From positions 865,665 through 929,664 of the forward strand of contig JANSWO010000001.1 in the NCBI GenBank assembly GCA_024743435.1: a stretch of 64,000 nt of DNA, given 5' to 3'. The notes beneath the pieces were generated by a model. The model was not told the origin of the DNA, ran no database searches, and was given only the letters and a program-made list of their open reading frames with translations. Made by a program: the position numbers and the translations under genes. Source of the stretch: Pseudomonadaceae bacterium. GTDB taxonomy: Bacteria; Pseudomonadota; Gammaproteobacteria; Pseudomonadales; Azotimanducaceae. Below, piece after piece: positions 44,424-53,930 of this stretch (within the stretch, counting starts at the first letter, position 1; each line of letters opens with the position of its first letter).

Positions 44424-44903
44424 TCAGGTATTCAGCCACCAGATCGAGGCGTTGAGCAGGGTCGCAAACGATACCCAGGCAAGGTAGGGGGCGAGTAGCC
44501 AGCCGGCTATTCGATCCAGACGCCAGAACGCCCTCAGTGTGGCCGACAGCACAACAACGAGTGCGAGTATCACGAGTAGTGCGAGCAGCAGCTGCCTGGC
44601 GCCGAAAAAGACGGGCGTCCACGCACCATTTAGGATCAGTTGAATCGCGAACAGGCCTAATGCGCCGCGAACCGGGCCGAGATCGAAGCCGAGCCGCCAT
44701 ATACGGAATGCGGCAATGCCCATCATGGTGTAGAGCGTGATCCACGCCGGTGCGAATACCCAGCTCGGCGGATTGAAGGTTGGCTTGTTGAGTGCCTGAT
44801 ACCACAGCGAGTTACCCGTCTCGCCAGACATCGCGCCCAGAATACCCACGCACTGACAAAGCAGAATAAACCCCGCGAGTTGTAACCAGCTGCGAGCGCC
44901 CAT
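44424..44903 (-). CDS. tspO: TspO/MBR-family membrane protein
   Basis: Protein of 159 residues with five predicted transmembrane helices. Family hallmarks are WYQALNKPTFNPPSWVFAP, TLYTMMGIAAFRIW, QLILNGAWTPVFFG and the final PYLAWVSFATLLNASIWWLN. TspO proteins bind porphyrins and sterols and modulate stress and tetrapyrrole levels. The ATG is preceded by GAGGAG. It is convergent with the acyl-CoA ligase and divergent from the patatin gene. About 230 bases upstream (44904-45136) hold no gene. Confidence 0.92.
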   Translation of the reverse strand: MGARSWLQLAGFILLCQCVGILGAMSGETGNSLWYQALNKPTFNPPSWVFAPAWITLYTMMGIAAFRIWRLGFDLGPVRGALGLFAIQLILNGAWTPVFFGARQLLLALLVILALVVVLSATLRAFWRLDRIAGWLLAPYLAWVSFATLLNASIWWLNT

Positions 44904-45136
44904 AGTTGTCTCCTCATCGAGTGAGCAACCAGCTTAACTAGGTGGCCTGGCGCTACGCGTGAAATTGTTCGTACTCTTTAGCCTGATTTCGCGCTACTCT
45001 GTAGATTGTGCGCTGCAGCACCGACGCCGCTTAATCGAGTCTACAAGCGACTTGTGCAAGCAAACTGACCGGCATTACGGCCAGGTAAGCGCCGGGTGCT
45101 GACAGTTATCGACGATCAGATACGGTAGTGATACGC

Positions 45137-46546
45137 ATGGCGAAAACCTCTCAGCCGACCAATTACTCGCAGTGGGTGGAGCAGGCCAAAGCCTATGATT
45201 CCCGCACGGGCGCAGACTTGTGGAAGAAACGTGACGCCACAGACCTCTATGATTACAAGGTCATACGGGCACGTCTTGAGGAATTAAGAGAGGTTAAGGG
45301 GGCGGGTGATGCGCACCGTTTGCTGTATTACCTGCACGAAGGCATCCACGGCAACATGGGCGGCATGGGTTCCAGCCGCCTCTACACGCGGGCCCGTTTC
45401 GGAACCAAGGAGCTGATCGGCACCTACATCCGGGAATTGGCTTCAGCCATCGAGCTATTGGCTGATACCCCGGATAGCGATGTCACCCAAGCCGAGAAAG
45501 TCGCCTTCTTTCGGCGGGCATCTGACTGCTTTGGCCGTTCTGCGCTGATGCTCAGCGGTGCCGGTTCGCTCGGCCCCTTTCACATAGGGGTTGTTCGGTC
45601 GCTAGCCGAGCAGCACCTGCTGCCAATGGTGATGTCAGGCTCCAGCGCGGGTTCGTTTGTTGCCGCAATTGCCGGCACTCACCATCAGGATGCGTTGAAC
45701 ACGCTGTTGAACTCCGACGCAACCCGCACCGTTATGCAGACGACCGCGGATGGTGCCGACCCGCGTATTGGCAGCACCGTCCGGCAAAGCGACGTCCGGG
45801 CGATGATCGAGTCTGTTGTCCCGGACCTGACGTTCGAGGAGGCTTTTGAGGAAACCGGGCGCTATCTGAATATCACGGTTGCACCGGCACAGATGCACCA
45901 GAATTCTCGTCTCTTGAATGCGGTTACCTCGCCGAACGCCTTCATTCGAGAGGCGGTATTGGCATCCTGCGCGGTCCCCGGTGTTTTTCCGGCCGTGCAG
46001 CTCGCGGCGAAGACTCGAACCGGCCAACGCACCCCGTATGTCGCGTCGCGGTTGTGGGTGGACGGCTCGGTGGCTGATGACTTACCCGCACGCCGATTGA
46101 TGCGTCTATATGGTGTCAATCACTTCATCAGCAGCCAGGCGAACCCGATTGTTCTGTGGGCACTACAAGACCCGGCGACCAGTAGCTCGCTGTTCGGGCG
46201 GCTTGCGGCAATCACCCAATCCGCTGTCCGGGATTGGTCCCGGCTCACGTATCCCTTTGCGATGGACCTTGTGCGTAATGTCTACCCGCTCAACGTGCTG
46301 ACGCGGACCACGTTTGGTTTGCTCAGCCAGGATTACACCGCAGATATCAATATCTTGCCGAGTCAGCGCTTCTTCAATCCGACCAAGCTGCTTGCGGTTC
46401 TCTCCGCGGAGGAAGTGCAAGCGCTGATTCACGAGGGCGAGAAATCGACCTGGCCCAAGATTGAGATGATCCGGAACTGCACCAAGGTATCGCGCACGCT
46501 GGATATTCAGCGGCTGCAGTTGGACCGCCAGCTCGTCGCGGCATAG
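45137..46546 (+). CDS. Patatin-like phospholipase with DUF3336 N-terminal domain
   Basis: Protein of 469 residues from ATG 45137 (a GTG three codons upstream is possible). The N-terminal DUF3336 region runs to about residue 130 (YSQWVEQAKAYDSRTGADLWKK). The patatin domain has LSGAGSLGPFHIGVV as oxyanion loop, nucleophile Ser170 in GSSAG and the dyad Asp in WVDGSVADDLP. This architecture matches yeast triacylglycerol lipases and bacterial relatives. It would hydrolyse neutral lipid or phospholipid, which fits the wax-ester synthase elsewhere in the window. It converges with the DUF1570-like gene 22 bases on. Confidence 0.9.
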   Translation: MAKTSQPTNYSQWVEQAKAYDSRTGADLWKKRDATDLYDYKVIRARLEELREVKGAGDAHRLLYYLHEGIHGNMGGMGSSRLYTRARFGTKELIGTYIRELASAIELLADTPDSDVTQAEKVAFFRRASDCFGRSALMLSGAGSLGPFHIGVVRSLAEQHLLPMVMSGSSAGSFVAAIAGTHHQDALNTLLNSDATRTVMQTTADGADPRIGSTVRQSDVRAMIESVVPDLTFEEAFEETGRYLNITVAPAQMHQNSRLLNAVTSPNAFIREAVLASCAVPGVFPAVQLAAKTRTGQRTPYVASRLWVDGSVADDLPARRLMRLYGVNHFISSQANPIVLWALQDPATSSSLFGRLAAITQSAVRDWSRLTYPFAMDLVRNVYPLNVLTRTTFGLLSQDYTADINILPSQRFFNPTKLLAVLSAEEVQALIHEGEKSTWPKIEMIRNCTKVSRTLDIQRLQLDRQLVAA

Positions 46547-46568
46547 TGCACGCGCTGTCAGCGTCGGC

Positions 46569-48197
46569 TTAAGGGACGCGCGCTTGTGCTAGTTCTTCGC
46601 ACTGCGTGAGGATCCGGTCGGCCTCCGACAGCATCTCGGGTGTTATGTGGCCAGTGCCTTTGACGTCTACCGCGAGTCGGCTCGCCAGGTTGCAATCACC
46701 GAGTTGCAGGCTGACGTCCGCCAGCTCGACAGCGATCTTGCCGCTCGACGGCATGAGATGCCTCGCCTCCTTCAGCATCGACTGCGCCGTTGCGAGATTC
46801 TGCGAAGGCACATCAAACGTAAACGTCAGTGCGTAGTTCAGGAAAACTACCGGGATCGTTTTACTGATTTTCCATGCGGCGACGTAGTGCGAGCGGGCTG
46901 CTTTCAGGTGCGCCTCGATATCGGCGATAGACGCATTGTCTAGTTGCGCCCCCGCTTCCAGGTTGTGGTCCAGGTTTTGGCCCAGGTCATAGACAAGCTC
47001 ATGGGCCATGTGATGGCTTTGCCAGCCGGCATCGAATTGGACCATTGGGTCGTCTGGCGCCAGCGCCAGTGCCTGGGTTATGTATTCGTGTGCCGTCTGC
47101 CTGTCTCCCGCCAGCAGATGCCAGTTCGATCTGCTGGCATGGGCGCGTGCGGCGATTGGCAATGGATCGGTAGCAACAGTGACATGCTGCAGCGCCAGAT
47201 CGGCGAGCGTTTTCGCGACGTCTCGTTGGCCGAAGCTGTTTCCTAGCGCTGACAGATAATATGCAACCTCGGTATTCGCGAGTGCTCGGCTCGCTGGCGC
47301 AAACTGCGGCAGCAATTCCTGAATGTCGAAGGTCATGTAACGATAGCGGCCGTTGCGAACGAAGCGATTGATGCGCTCCTTCATGGCGTTGAGCGGCATG
47401 TCGAAGGCTGCCTCAAACGCCTCCCGTTCAGTGCTCCCATCGCCGACGGCTTTCAGATACTGATACAGGCGGCTGCTCAGCGGGCTGCCGGAGAACTGCT
47501 GTTGATGCAGATACATGGTCAGCGCCCAGGATTGGGCATAGAAATGATGTGCATCGACATCGTCCAGATTGTCGTTGTGTCTGTGGTGGCTGAGCACGGA
47601 TTCATAGGCAAGCGATCCGCCGTACTCCATCACCCGGCGTCGATCTGGAGACTCCAGGCCAATCGATAACTTGCCGCGGCTCGCTTTCACCCCGCTCAGA
47701 TACTCGGCCAACCCTTCTTCGTACCACATCGGGTAGCGAACCGTACTCTGGTTACGAATGAGGAAGTGCAGATATTCGTGCAGTGCGGTGCTGATCCCAG
47801 AGAGGCGTTCGCCGTTGGTTATGACGATGGTGCTTTCTCGCAGGCTGTTGAGATAAAGACCGGCGTAACTGGAATCGATGCCCAATGCACGGCGCATGCG
47901 AGAACCTTTGAGCACAATCACGCGCAGCGGGATCGCGTGCTCGCGGTTTCTGATGTTTGTAATCACGCTAATGGCCGCGCGAAACGCCTCCAGGTGACGG
48001 TTCAGCTCCAGCGTTTTTGCCTCTGAGACAGCGCTGAGAAGTGTGAAGTTCTCAGATCGGGTTTCGATCCAGTCGGCGCTCAGACCCTTGGGTAACTCGG
48101 TTGCATGATGCGTGCAGGCCAGCAAGCTCGCTGTGATCGCCAGAAAAAACATAGGCACTGTCGATCGATTAGTCGCAGGCTTGTTGAGTGTGCTCAT
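46569..48197 (-). CDS. DUF1570-like lipoprotein with HExxH motif and TPR-like C-terminus
   Basis: Protein of 542 residues. The N-terminal signal ends with SLLAC (Cys28). A gluzincin-like region follows with HEYLH at residues 140-144 and the downstream MWYEEGLAEYLSG, which provides the third-ligand Glu as in DUF1570 and peptidase MA-type proteins. The C-terminal 200 residues contain helical repeats such as ALAPDDPMVQFDAGW and AQSMLKEARHLMP, typical of TPRs. A periplasmic metalloprotease role is plausible but untested. No other gene on its strand is adjacent. Confidence 0.75.
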   Translation of the reverse strand: MSTLNKPATNRSTVPMFFLAITASLLACTHHATELPKGLSADWIETRSENFTLLSAVSEAKTLELNRHLEAFRAAISVITNIRNREHAIPLRVIVLKGSRMRRALGIDSSYAGLYLNSLRESTIVITNGERLSGISTALHEYLHFLIRNQSTVRYPMWYEEGLAEYLSGVKASRGKLSIGLESPDRRRVMEYGGSLAYESVLSHHRHNDNLDDVDAHHFYAQSWALTMYLHQQQFSGSPLSSRLYQYLKAVGDGSTEREAFEAAFDMPLNAMKERINRFVRNGRYRYMTFDIQELLPQFAPASRALANTEVAYYLSALGNSFGQRDVAKTLADLALQHVTVATDPLPIAARAHASRSNWHLLAGDRQTAHEYITQALALAPDDPMVQFDAGWQSHHMAHELVYDLGQNLDHNLEAGAQLDNASIADIEAHLKAARSHYVAAWKISKTIPVVFLNYALTFTFDVPSQNLATAQSMLKEARHLMPSSGKIAVELADVSLQLGDCNLASRLAVDVKGTGHITPEMLSEADRILTQCEELAQARVP

Positions 48198-48315
48198 CGG
48201 TTCACTCGTAGAGAACTGACCGGACTATAACGAATGGTGCGGAGTGTCAGCCAATGAGCGCCGCGACTCGAGCCCGCGTACACTTGCAGTTGACGTTCTG
48301 GTTGGATGATGAGCT

Positions 48316-49305
48316 TTGCGTTTCGTAATTTATGGTGCTGGCGGTGTTGGCGGCACAATTGGCGCGCGCCTCCATATGGCGGGCTATGACGTTGTCCTGA
48401 TTGCTCGCGGAGAGCATGGTGAGGTGTTGCGCGAGCGCGGCATGACCTTCATCACTGCAGAGGCGACAACGCAACTGCGAATCGACACTGTCGGCCGGCC
48501 GGAGGAGATCAGTTGGCGGGATGATGACTGTGTACTCATGTGCATGAAGTCGCAGCACATGACCGGGGCGCTAGAAGATCTGGCGCTCGTTGCGCCGCCA
48601 TCGATTGCTGTCGTTTGCGCGCAAAATAGCGTCGCCAATGAGCGCATGGCATTGCGTCGGTTCGCTAACGTCTACGCGATGTTGATCTACCTCCCCGCGA
48701 GTTTCCTGACACCCGGTGAGATTGTCACTGACGCGGTCGACTGTGGTGGCATTCTCGACACCGGTCGCTACCCCTCTGGCATTGATGCGTGTTGTGAAGA
48801 ATTGACCACTGCTCTTACGAAAGCCGGGTTCAGTGCGCTGCCGGATGTTGCTGTCATGGCCCAGAAGCATGGAAAACTGCTCGCCAATCTCACCAATATC
48901 GTTCAGGCAGCGAGTGGTCGCGTAGATGGCTGGCAGCCGATAGCCAGGCAGATGCGCCGGGAGGCGTTGGCGTGCTTTGCTGCGGCAGGAATCGACTGTG
49001 TCGACAAAGAGCAGATCGTGAACAGACACGAGAACACATATCGCGTTGTTGACGTTCCTGGCCACACGCGCAACGGCGGCTCAAGCTGGCAGAGCATCGC
49101 GCGTGGTACTGGTGACATCGAAACCGACTACTTAAATGGCGAGATTGTTATGCTCGGCAGGCTGCACGGTGTGCCAACTCCGGCGAATGCGGTTGCCCAG
49201 CAAATGGCGCAGCGAATGTTGCGTGAACGTCTGCCGGTTGGCGCAATAGGCATTGACGAGTGGCAGCCGCTCATCGATGCATACGCAAAGCGTCAAGCTG
49301 AATGA
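48316..49305 (+). CDS. 2-dehydropantoate 2-reductase-like (PanE/ApbA family) ketoreductase
   Basis: Protein of 329 residues starting at TTG. The NADPH-binding GAGGVGGTIGARL is at residue 7 onwards; the family Lys appears in MCMKSQHMTGAL, the motif QNSVANE follows, and HGKLLANLTNIV supplies the C-terminal active-site Lys region. The family includes ketopantoate reductases, but no pantothenate genes are near and many members act on other 2-oxo acids. It starts divergently from the DUF1570-like gene and is followed 70 bases later by a DUF3237 gene. Confidence 0.83.
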   Translation: MRFVIYGAGGVGGTIGARLHMAGYDVVLIARGEHGEVLRERGMTFITAEATTQLRIDTVGRPEEISWRDDDCVLMCMKSQHMTGALEDLALVAPPSIAVVCAQNSVANERMALRRFANVYAMLIYLPASFLTPGEIVTDAVDCGGILDTGRYPSGIDACCEELTTALTKAGFSALPDVAVMAQKHGKLLANLTNIVQAASGRVDGWQPIARQMRREALACFAAAGIDCVDKEQIVNRHENTYRVVDVPGHTRNGGSSWQSIARGTGDIETDYLNGEIVMLGRLHGVPTPANAVAQQMAQRMLRERLPVGAIGIDEWQPLIDAYAKRQAE

Positions 49306-49375
49306 ACCCGAGCACAATACTCGCCTGTCTACTGACAGCTCATAATCGATCAACCACAGCTATCTGGAGAGCGAA

Positions 49376-49834
49376 ATGAAACTTACCCCCCTGTTTGTGA
49401 TTCGCGCAGACCTTTCGGACAACTTCGTAGTCGGCGCAGCGCCGGCTGGCAACCGCACGGTTGCCGTTGTGAGCGGCGGGCGATTTGAAGGCGAGCGATT
49501 GTCCGGTGACGTGCTTCCGCCCGCGGCTGACTGGGTGCTGATGGACAGCGAAGGTTGGGGGCGAATCGACGTTCGTCTCTGTTTGAAAACAGACGACGAC
49601 GCCAACATCTACATGCATTATCTCGGTTGGCTGCGATTTGACGAAACGTTTGCGTCAAGCCGAGCCTCAGGTAAAGCAACCGAGTTTGGCGATCTGTATT
49701 TCGTCACACACCCCAGCTTCGAGACCGGTGACGAACGTTATCAGTGGTTGAATCATCTGGTTACCGTCGCCGAAGGTCGGGTGGTTCCGGGTGGTGTCGA
49801 ATATCAGGTTTATGCCTGTGAGCCGGGTGCTTAA
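49376..49834 (+). CDS. DUF3237-family protein
   Basis: Protein of 152 residues matching the DUF3237 beta-barrel family: MKLTPLFVIRADLSDN, GNRTVAVVSGGRFEGERLSG, then DVRLCLKTDDDANIYMHYLG and RYQWLNHLVTVAEGRV, VEYQVYACEP. The family has no established activity but often sits beside dehydrogenase and ring-degradation genes. GGAGAG precedes the ATG. It probably shares a transcript with the PanE-like gene. Confidence 0.85.
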   Translation: MKLTPLFVIRADLSDNFVVGAAPAGNRTVAVVSGGRFEGERLSGDVLPPAADWVLMDSEGWGRIDVRLCLKTDDDANIYMHYLGWLRFDETFASSRASGKATEFGDLYFVTHPSFETGDERYQWLNHLVTVAEGRVVPGGVEYQVYACEPGA

Positions 49835-49954
49835 CCCGCATATTTGTTGATCGCCGTCACAGCGTCGACCACTGTGTGCGAACGCCTTGCCTGGGATGGG
49901 TTCTGTTCAGCAAGTAACGGTAATACTACCGGCATTCTGAACCTGGAGACGGTT

Positions 49955-50431
49955 ATGCCGACCTCGATCAAGATGGTTACAGTTTTGCTGATCGCTGCCG
50001 CTTCGCTATCAGCGTGCGCCAACGATAGCTCGCGAACCTCAGCAGCATCACTGCGCCAGGCCGACATTGATTGTCTGGCGCTCGCCATGTATTTCGAAGC
50101 TCGCGGCGAAGGCGCCAAAGGCATGCAGGCCGTAGGGTCCGTCGTATTGAACCGGGTCGCGCACGACGGTTTTCCAGGCACAGTGTGCAAGGTGATTCGC
50201 GAGGGTGGTGAGAAGCCGCCCTGTCAGTTCTCCTGGTGGTGTGATGGTAAGAGCGACAAACCGCGCAACCTGGCGCTGTGGGAGCGGACGCGCACTGTGG
50301 CCAGGGAGCTGCTGAGCGGAAAACGCTCGGACAACACGCGAGGCGCAATCTTCTTTCACAACACCAGCATTGATCCGAATTGGCCGTACAAACGCACGGT
50401 CACGATCGGCAGCCACGTTTTCTACCGCTAG
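49955..50431 (+). CDS. Cell-wall hydrolase (SleB/Hydrolase_2 family), predicted lipoprotein
   Basis: Protein of 158 residues from ATG 49955, with GGAG seven bases upstream. The signal peptide ends in lipobox LSAC. The Hydrolase_2 domain has CLALAMYFEARGEGAKGMQAVG with the catalytic Glu, VVLNRVAHDGFPGTVC, CQFSWWCDG and the ending GSHVFYR. These are muralytic transglycosylases related to spore cortex SleB, here in a non-sporulating host, probably acting on periplasmic peptidoglycan. Its stop overlaps the end of the convergent transporter gene by four bases. Confidence 0.87.
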   Translation: MPTSIKMVTVLLIAAASLSACANDSSRTSAASLRQADIDCLALAMYFEARGEGAKGMQAVGSVVLNRVAHDGFPGTVCKVIREGGEKPPCQFSWWCDGKSDKPRNLALWERTRTVARELLSGKRSDNTRGAIFFHNTSIDPNWPYKRTVTIGSHVFYR

Positions 50432-51798
50432 CTCGTTTGCAGCTTATCGCCGCTGGTCGCCGCCTGAGCACTGTGCATCTTCGCGAGGTCTGCACGAATC
50501 TCGGCATGTTTTGCTTCCGTGATTGGATAGCGCCAGACGACAAGCGCGCCAGTGATGAAGAAGATGCTCGGGAACGTTGAAAACAGAAAGCGCATCCCGC
50601 TCATAGGCCCATCTGGATTATTGCTCCCCGCCGTGCCGTCGAAGCCCACGATTGCGAGCCCAAACAGTGCGATCGAACTACCCACAGAGCCCATGAGTTT
50701 CTGAGCGAAAGACCAGGCAGAGAAAAACAGCGCCGCGCGATTTTCGCCACTGCGCACATGATCCAGGTCGATGACATCGGCTTTCATCGCGTTAGGTAAC
50801 GACTGCGAAAACCCACCCGCTGCGAACCCGGTGACCATCGTTATCGGTAACATGAACCAGAAATCACCCGGATCCAGTAGCAGGTAAAACGGATGCGCGA
50901 GGGCGATCAGAGTGAACGCGCCGATATACGCGCGGTGTTTGCCGATTCGGCCGGCCAGCCACACCCACACTGGGATAGATGCAAGATTGGTAATGTAGAA
51001 GCACGACAGCATATAGATGACGCGCTCGCCTTCATTCAACCAGTCCGCAACGAAAAACAGATACAGCGGCGTGGTGATGGCCAATCCAACGTGGCCAAGC
51101 ATGAAGGAGACGATCAACAGCCTGAACGGCTGGTTCTGCCACATGAGCTTCAGCCCCGGTAGTAGTGGCACACGGGTGGACAGTTGTACGGCTGGCTCGG
51201 GCGTGCCGGCAAGCGTTGTCATAACGCAAAGCGGCATGATGACAAGCATGGTGACGCCGACAATCGTGAGAACCGATTCGCTGCCGCCGATGGCGAAAAA
51301 GAAGAGCGCTCCAGCGGGGACGAGCTGTGCTGTTAGCGAGCCCACCACACCAGCCATGGCGCGCGCGCCAGCGATTCTCGAGCGTTCGTTATAGTCTGGA
51401 GACAACTCCGCACCCCAGGCGTAGTAGGGGATGAGCATCATTGTGGTGCCAATAGAGAGCAGCGCGCTCCACAGCATCAGATGGCCCCAGCCAGCATCAT
51501 CCGGAGGCAGGAACAACTGATAGATCGATAACATCAGAATTGGCGTAGAAAGGGCGACCCAGGGTTTTCGGCGGCCAAACCGCGAGTTGGTGTGATCGCT
51601 TAAGTAACCCATCAGCGGGTCTGTGACGACATCCATGATGCGCACGATCAGAGTCACCGTGCCGACTACTGCCAAAGGAATGGCAAGGTCAGACGAGTAG
51701 TAGCGGGGGATAAATACCAGAACCGGGAACAGGGACATCATGACCGGCATGTCGGTCAGACTGTAGTAGAACAGCGTTCGACGGTTCAGCTTGTTCAT
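50428..51798 (-). CDS. GPH/MFS_2-type symporter (sugar:cation-like)
   Basis: Membrane protein of 456 residues with about 12 helices. The GPH signature is clear in MDVVTDPLMGYLSDHTNSRFGRRKPW, here given only by its key D, TDP, SD and GRRKPW. Members include melibiose and glucuronide carriers, but marine homologues are often near lipid-degradation genes and have unknown substrates. GGAGG precedes the ATG. It is downstream of a hot-dog protein gene on the same strand, separated by 57 bases. Confidence 0.85.
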   Translation of the reverse strand: MNKLNRRTLFYYSLTDMPVMMSLFPVLVFIPRYYSSDLAIPLAVVGTVTLIVRIMDVVTDPLMGYLSDHTNSRFGRRKPWVALSTPILMLSIYQLFLPPDDAGWGHLMLWSALLSIGTTMMLIPYYAWGAELSPDYNERSRIAGARAMAGVVGSLTAQLVPAGALFFFAIGGSESVLTIVGVTMLVIMPLCVMTTLAGTPEPAVQLSTRVPLLPGLKLMWQNQPFRLLIVSFMLGHVGLAITTPLYLFFVADWLNEGERVIYMLSCFYITNLASIPVWVWLAGRIGKHRAYIGAFTLIALAHPFYLLLDPGDFWFMLPITMVTGFAAGGFSQSLPNAMKADVIDLDHVRSGENRAALFFSAWSFAQKLMGSVGSSIALFGLAIVGFDGTAGSNNPDGPMSGMRFLFSTFPSIFFITGALVVWRYPITEAKHAEIRADLAKMHSAQAATSGDKLQTS

Positions 51799-51855
51799 TT
51801 ACCCTCCAGGGGCGTCGTGCGAATAGCAGTGCGTTGAGTGTTGCGCTGAAGTTGC

Positions 51856-52704
51856 CTAGGTGGACGAGCCTTTGACGAAACGAAGCATCATTCGAAACGT
51901 CACCACCGGCACGTCGTTTGAATCGAATGCTCGTGTTTCGAACCACAGGTTTTCTGTCTTTGGGCTCTGGCCTACCTGCAGGACATGACTGCGCAATGTG
52001 TAGCGATCAGGTAGCTTCCAGGGGCCGGCGTCGAAACCAAATTCCATCGCGCCGAACAGGCCAACGGCGTCTTCTACCTTCGGCCGCAACCCGTCCATCG
52101 GGATACCCCAAAGGTGTTGCACAATGGTCGACGGGCAGGCGATCACCTGGCCGTTGTCGTCAGGTTCTCGATATTCACTGATGGGGTCGCTGATCAAACC
52201 GGCATCGAGCAGCTCAAACTGCCGCTCGGGAGTTGCTTGCACGTCATACTCACCTAGTGTCATTCCGGGTGCTACACGCCTTAAGATCTTGAGTTCTTCG
52301 GGTTCGCATGGGTAAGTGTTGGCGGTGCGCATCGCGCTATTGCTGTAATCACCAAGGCCTGCGCTACCAACGCACACAAGCATGCCGTCCTCGCGTTCGC
52401 CTCGCACGACAGCCAGGCTGGCTGGCTCTGCTGGCTCGACGATTGCACGCACCGGCTCACCGTCTACGGTTGCATTCTTGAACATGAGCGACAGATGCCC
52501 GGATTTGAACCAGTCAGGCCCGAAGCGTTCAATCACGACCGGCACAAACTGATTCATGTGCACGTCGCCAGGTACCGTGCCACCGCGAAAGCCAAGCTCC
52601 TCCGCGGTATCGTCGTCGTGAATGCTGCCCTTGCCAGCATCAATCGCCCAATTGCGATTTCTCCATAGAGGCCCCGTGATGACTTCAGCACTGTCGACGG
52701 TCAT
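51856..52704 (-). CDS. Hot-dog-fold (MaoC-like) protein
   Basis: Protein of 282 residues. The region HDDDTAEELGFRGGTVPGDVHMNQFVP resembles the substrate-binding segment of MaoC-type hydratases (Asp...His separated by GFRG...PG), and the second half ends with YTLRSHVLQVGQSPKTENLWFETR, suggesting a double hot-dog. The ATG at 52704 is favoured over 52728 because AGGGAG sits six bases ahead. An acyl-CoA dehydrogenase gene lies upstream on the same strand (63-base gap), supporting an acyl-CoA-related role. The exact function is not established. Confidence 0.65.
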   Translation of the reverse strand: MTVDSAEVITGPLWRNRNWAIDAGKGSIHDDDTAEELGFRGGTVPGDVHMNQFVPVVIERFGPDWFKSGHLSLMFKNATVDGEPVRAIVEPAEPASLAVVRGEREDGMLVCVGSAGLGDYSNSAMRTANTYPCEPEELKILRRVAPGMTLGEYDVQATPERQFELLDAGLISDPISEYREPDDNGQVIACPSTIVQHLWGIPMDGLRPKVEDAVGLFGAMEFGFDAGPWKLPDRYTLRSHVLQVGQSPKTENLWFETRAFDSNDVPVVTFRMMLRFVKGSST

Positions 52705-52767
52705 ATAGATCTCCCTGGTAGTTGCCACGAGATGCGCAACGCCTGGTTGTGCCCGCGCGGCGGCAGC

Positions 52768-53925
52768 TCATAGGCCGAGCACGTGTTTGGCGATAATGTT
52801 GTATTGCACTTCATCGCTGCCGCCCGCGATGCTTGCTGATCGAGCAATCAGATATTGCGCTTGTTCCAGCGCCGCGTAGCTTGGGCCAGGACGGTTTAGT
52901 GCAGGTTTGCCGTTGTCCCCGAGCGGGTAAGGGACTCCGTAGTAGCCGGTAGATTCTGACAGCAGTTCAGTGATTCGCTGCAGAATCTGTGTGCCCTTCA
53001 ATTTCAGCAGTGATGATTCGTTGCCTGGTGCTTCCCCGGATGCGGTATCTGCCAGTACGCGCAGTTCAAGCGTTGCGAGTGCTTCGAATTCCGTTTCTAT
53101 GCTCGCAAGCTTGCTTGCGAAGGCTTGGCTTTCGAACAGCCCGGCGGCTTCCGCCTCGCGCCGCAGGCACGCGAGTTTCTGTCTGGACATGGGGACGAAG
53201 GCGAGCCCGGTTCGCTCGTGCGTGAGTAAGCCCTTGGCGACGGTCCAACCCGCATTTTCCTTGCCGATGCGATTAGCGACGGGGACTTTTACATCGGTCA
53301 GGCTGACGGCATTGAGACTGTGATATCCATCGATCGAGATGATCGGAGTGACAGCCACGCCTGGATCACTCATATCGATCAGCAGAAACGTGATGCCGGC
53401 CTGCTTCTTGCCGTCTTCCTTCGTGCGTACGAGCGCGAACATCCAGTTGCATCGATGCGCCCCGGATGTCCAGATTTTCTGACCAGTTACACGGTAGTGG
53501 TCGCCTTCCAGAATCGCTTTGGTTCGCAGTGACGCCAGGTCGCTACCGGCGCCCGGCTCGGAATAGCCCTGGCACCAGTCGTCATTGGCATTGAGAATGC
53601 CGGGCAGAAAACGCTGCTTCTGGTCTTGGGTGCCAAAGCCGCACAGAATCGGTCCGATCATCGAGACGCCTGAGCCGTGAATCTGGGCGGGCAGGTTGTA
53701 GCGCCCGGTTTCCGTTTCCCAGATGAATTTCTCAACGACGTTCCAGCCCGTGCCGCCGTATTCCTTGGGCCATTTGTACGCCTGCCAGCCCTGCTTGATC
53801 AGAGCAGCATCCCAGATTGCCTGGCCGTCGGTTTCCATATTCGGCGGTTCCGGGAAAACGCTTTGGATGAACTCGCGCACGTCGGTGCGGAAAGCTTCAT
53901 GCTCCGGGAGAAACGCTGCGCGCAC
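52768..53925 (-). CDS. Acyl-CoA dehydrogenase
   Basis: Flavoprotein of 385 residues with the three ACAD domains: N-terminal helices with WPKEYGGTGWNVVEKFIWE, the beta domain with CQGYSEPGAGSDLASLRTKA and QKIWTSGAHRCNWMFALVR, and the helical C-terminus ending SIAGGSDEVQYNIIAKHVLGL. FAD and substrate contacts in SEPGAGSDL and GGSDEVQ are intact. The catalytic Glu could not be placed with certainty; the subgroup resembles steroid side-chain and mycobacterial-type FadE proteins. GTG start with AGGAG nine bases ahead. It is five bases after a VOC gene and belongs to the leftward group with hot-dog and SDR genes. Confidence 0.88.
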   Translation of the reverse strand: MRAAFLPEHEAFRTDVREFIQSVFPEPPNMETDGQAIWDAALIKQGWQAYKWPKEYGGTGWNVVEKFIWETETGRYNLPAQIHGSGVSMIGPILCGFGTQDQKQRFLPGILNANDDWCQGYSEPGAGSDLASLRTKAILEGDHYRVTGQKIWTSGAHRCNWMFALVRTKEDGKKQAGITFLLIDMSDPGVAVTPIISIDGYHSLNAVSLTDVKVPVANRIGKENAGWTVAKGLLTHERTGLAFVPMSRQKLACLRREAEAAGLFESQAFASKLASIETEFEALATLELRVLADTASGEAPGNESSLLKLKGTQILQRITELLSESTGYYGVPYPLGDNGKPALNRPGPSYAALEQAQYLIARSASIAGGSDEVQYNIIAKHVLGL

Positions 53926-53930
53926 GCTGG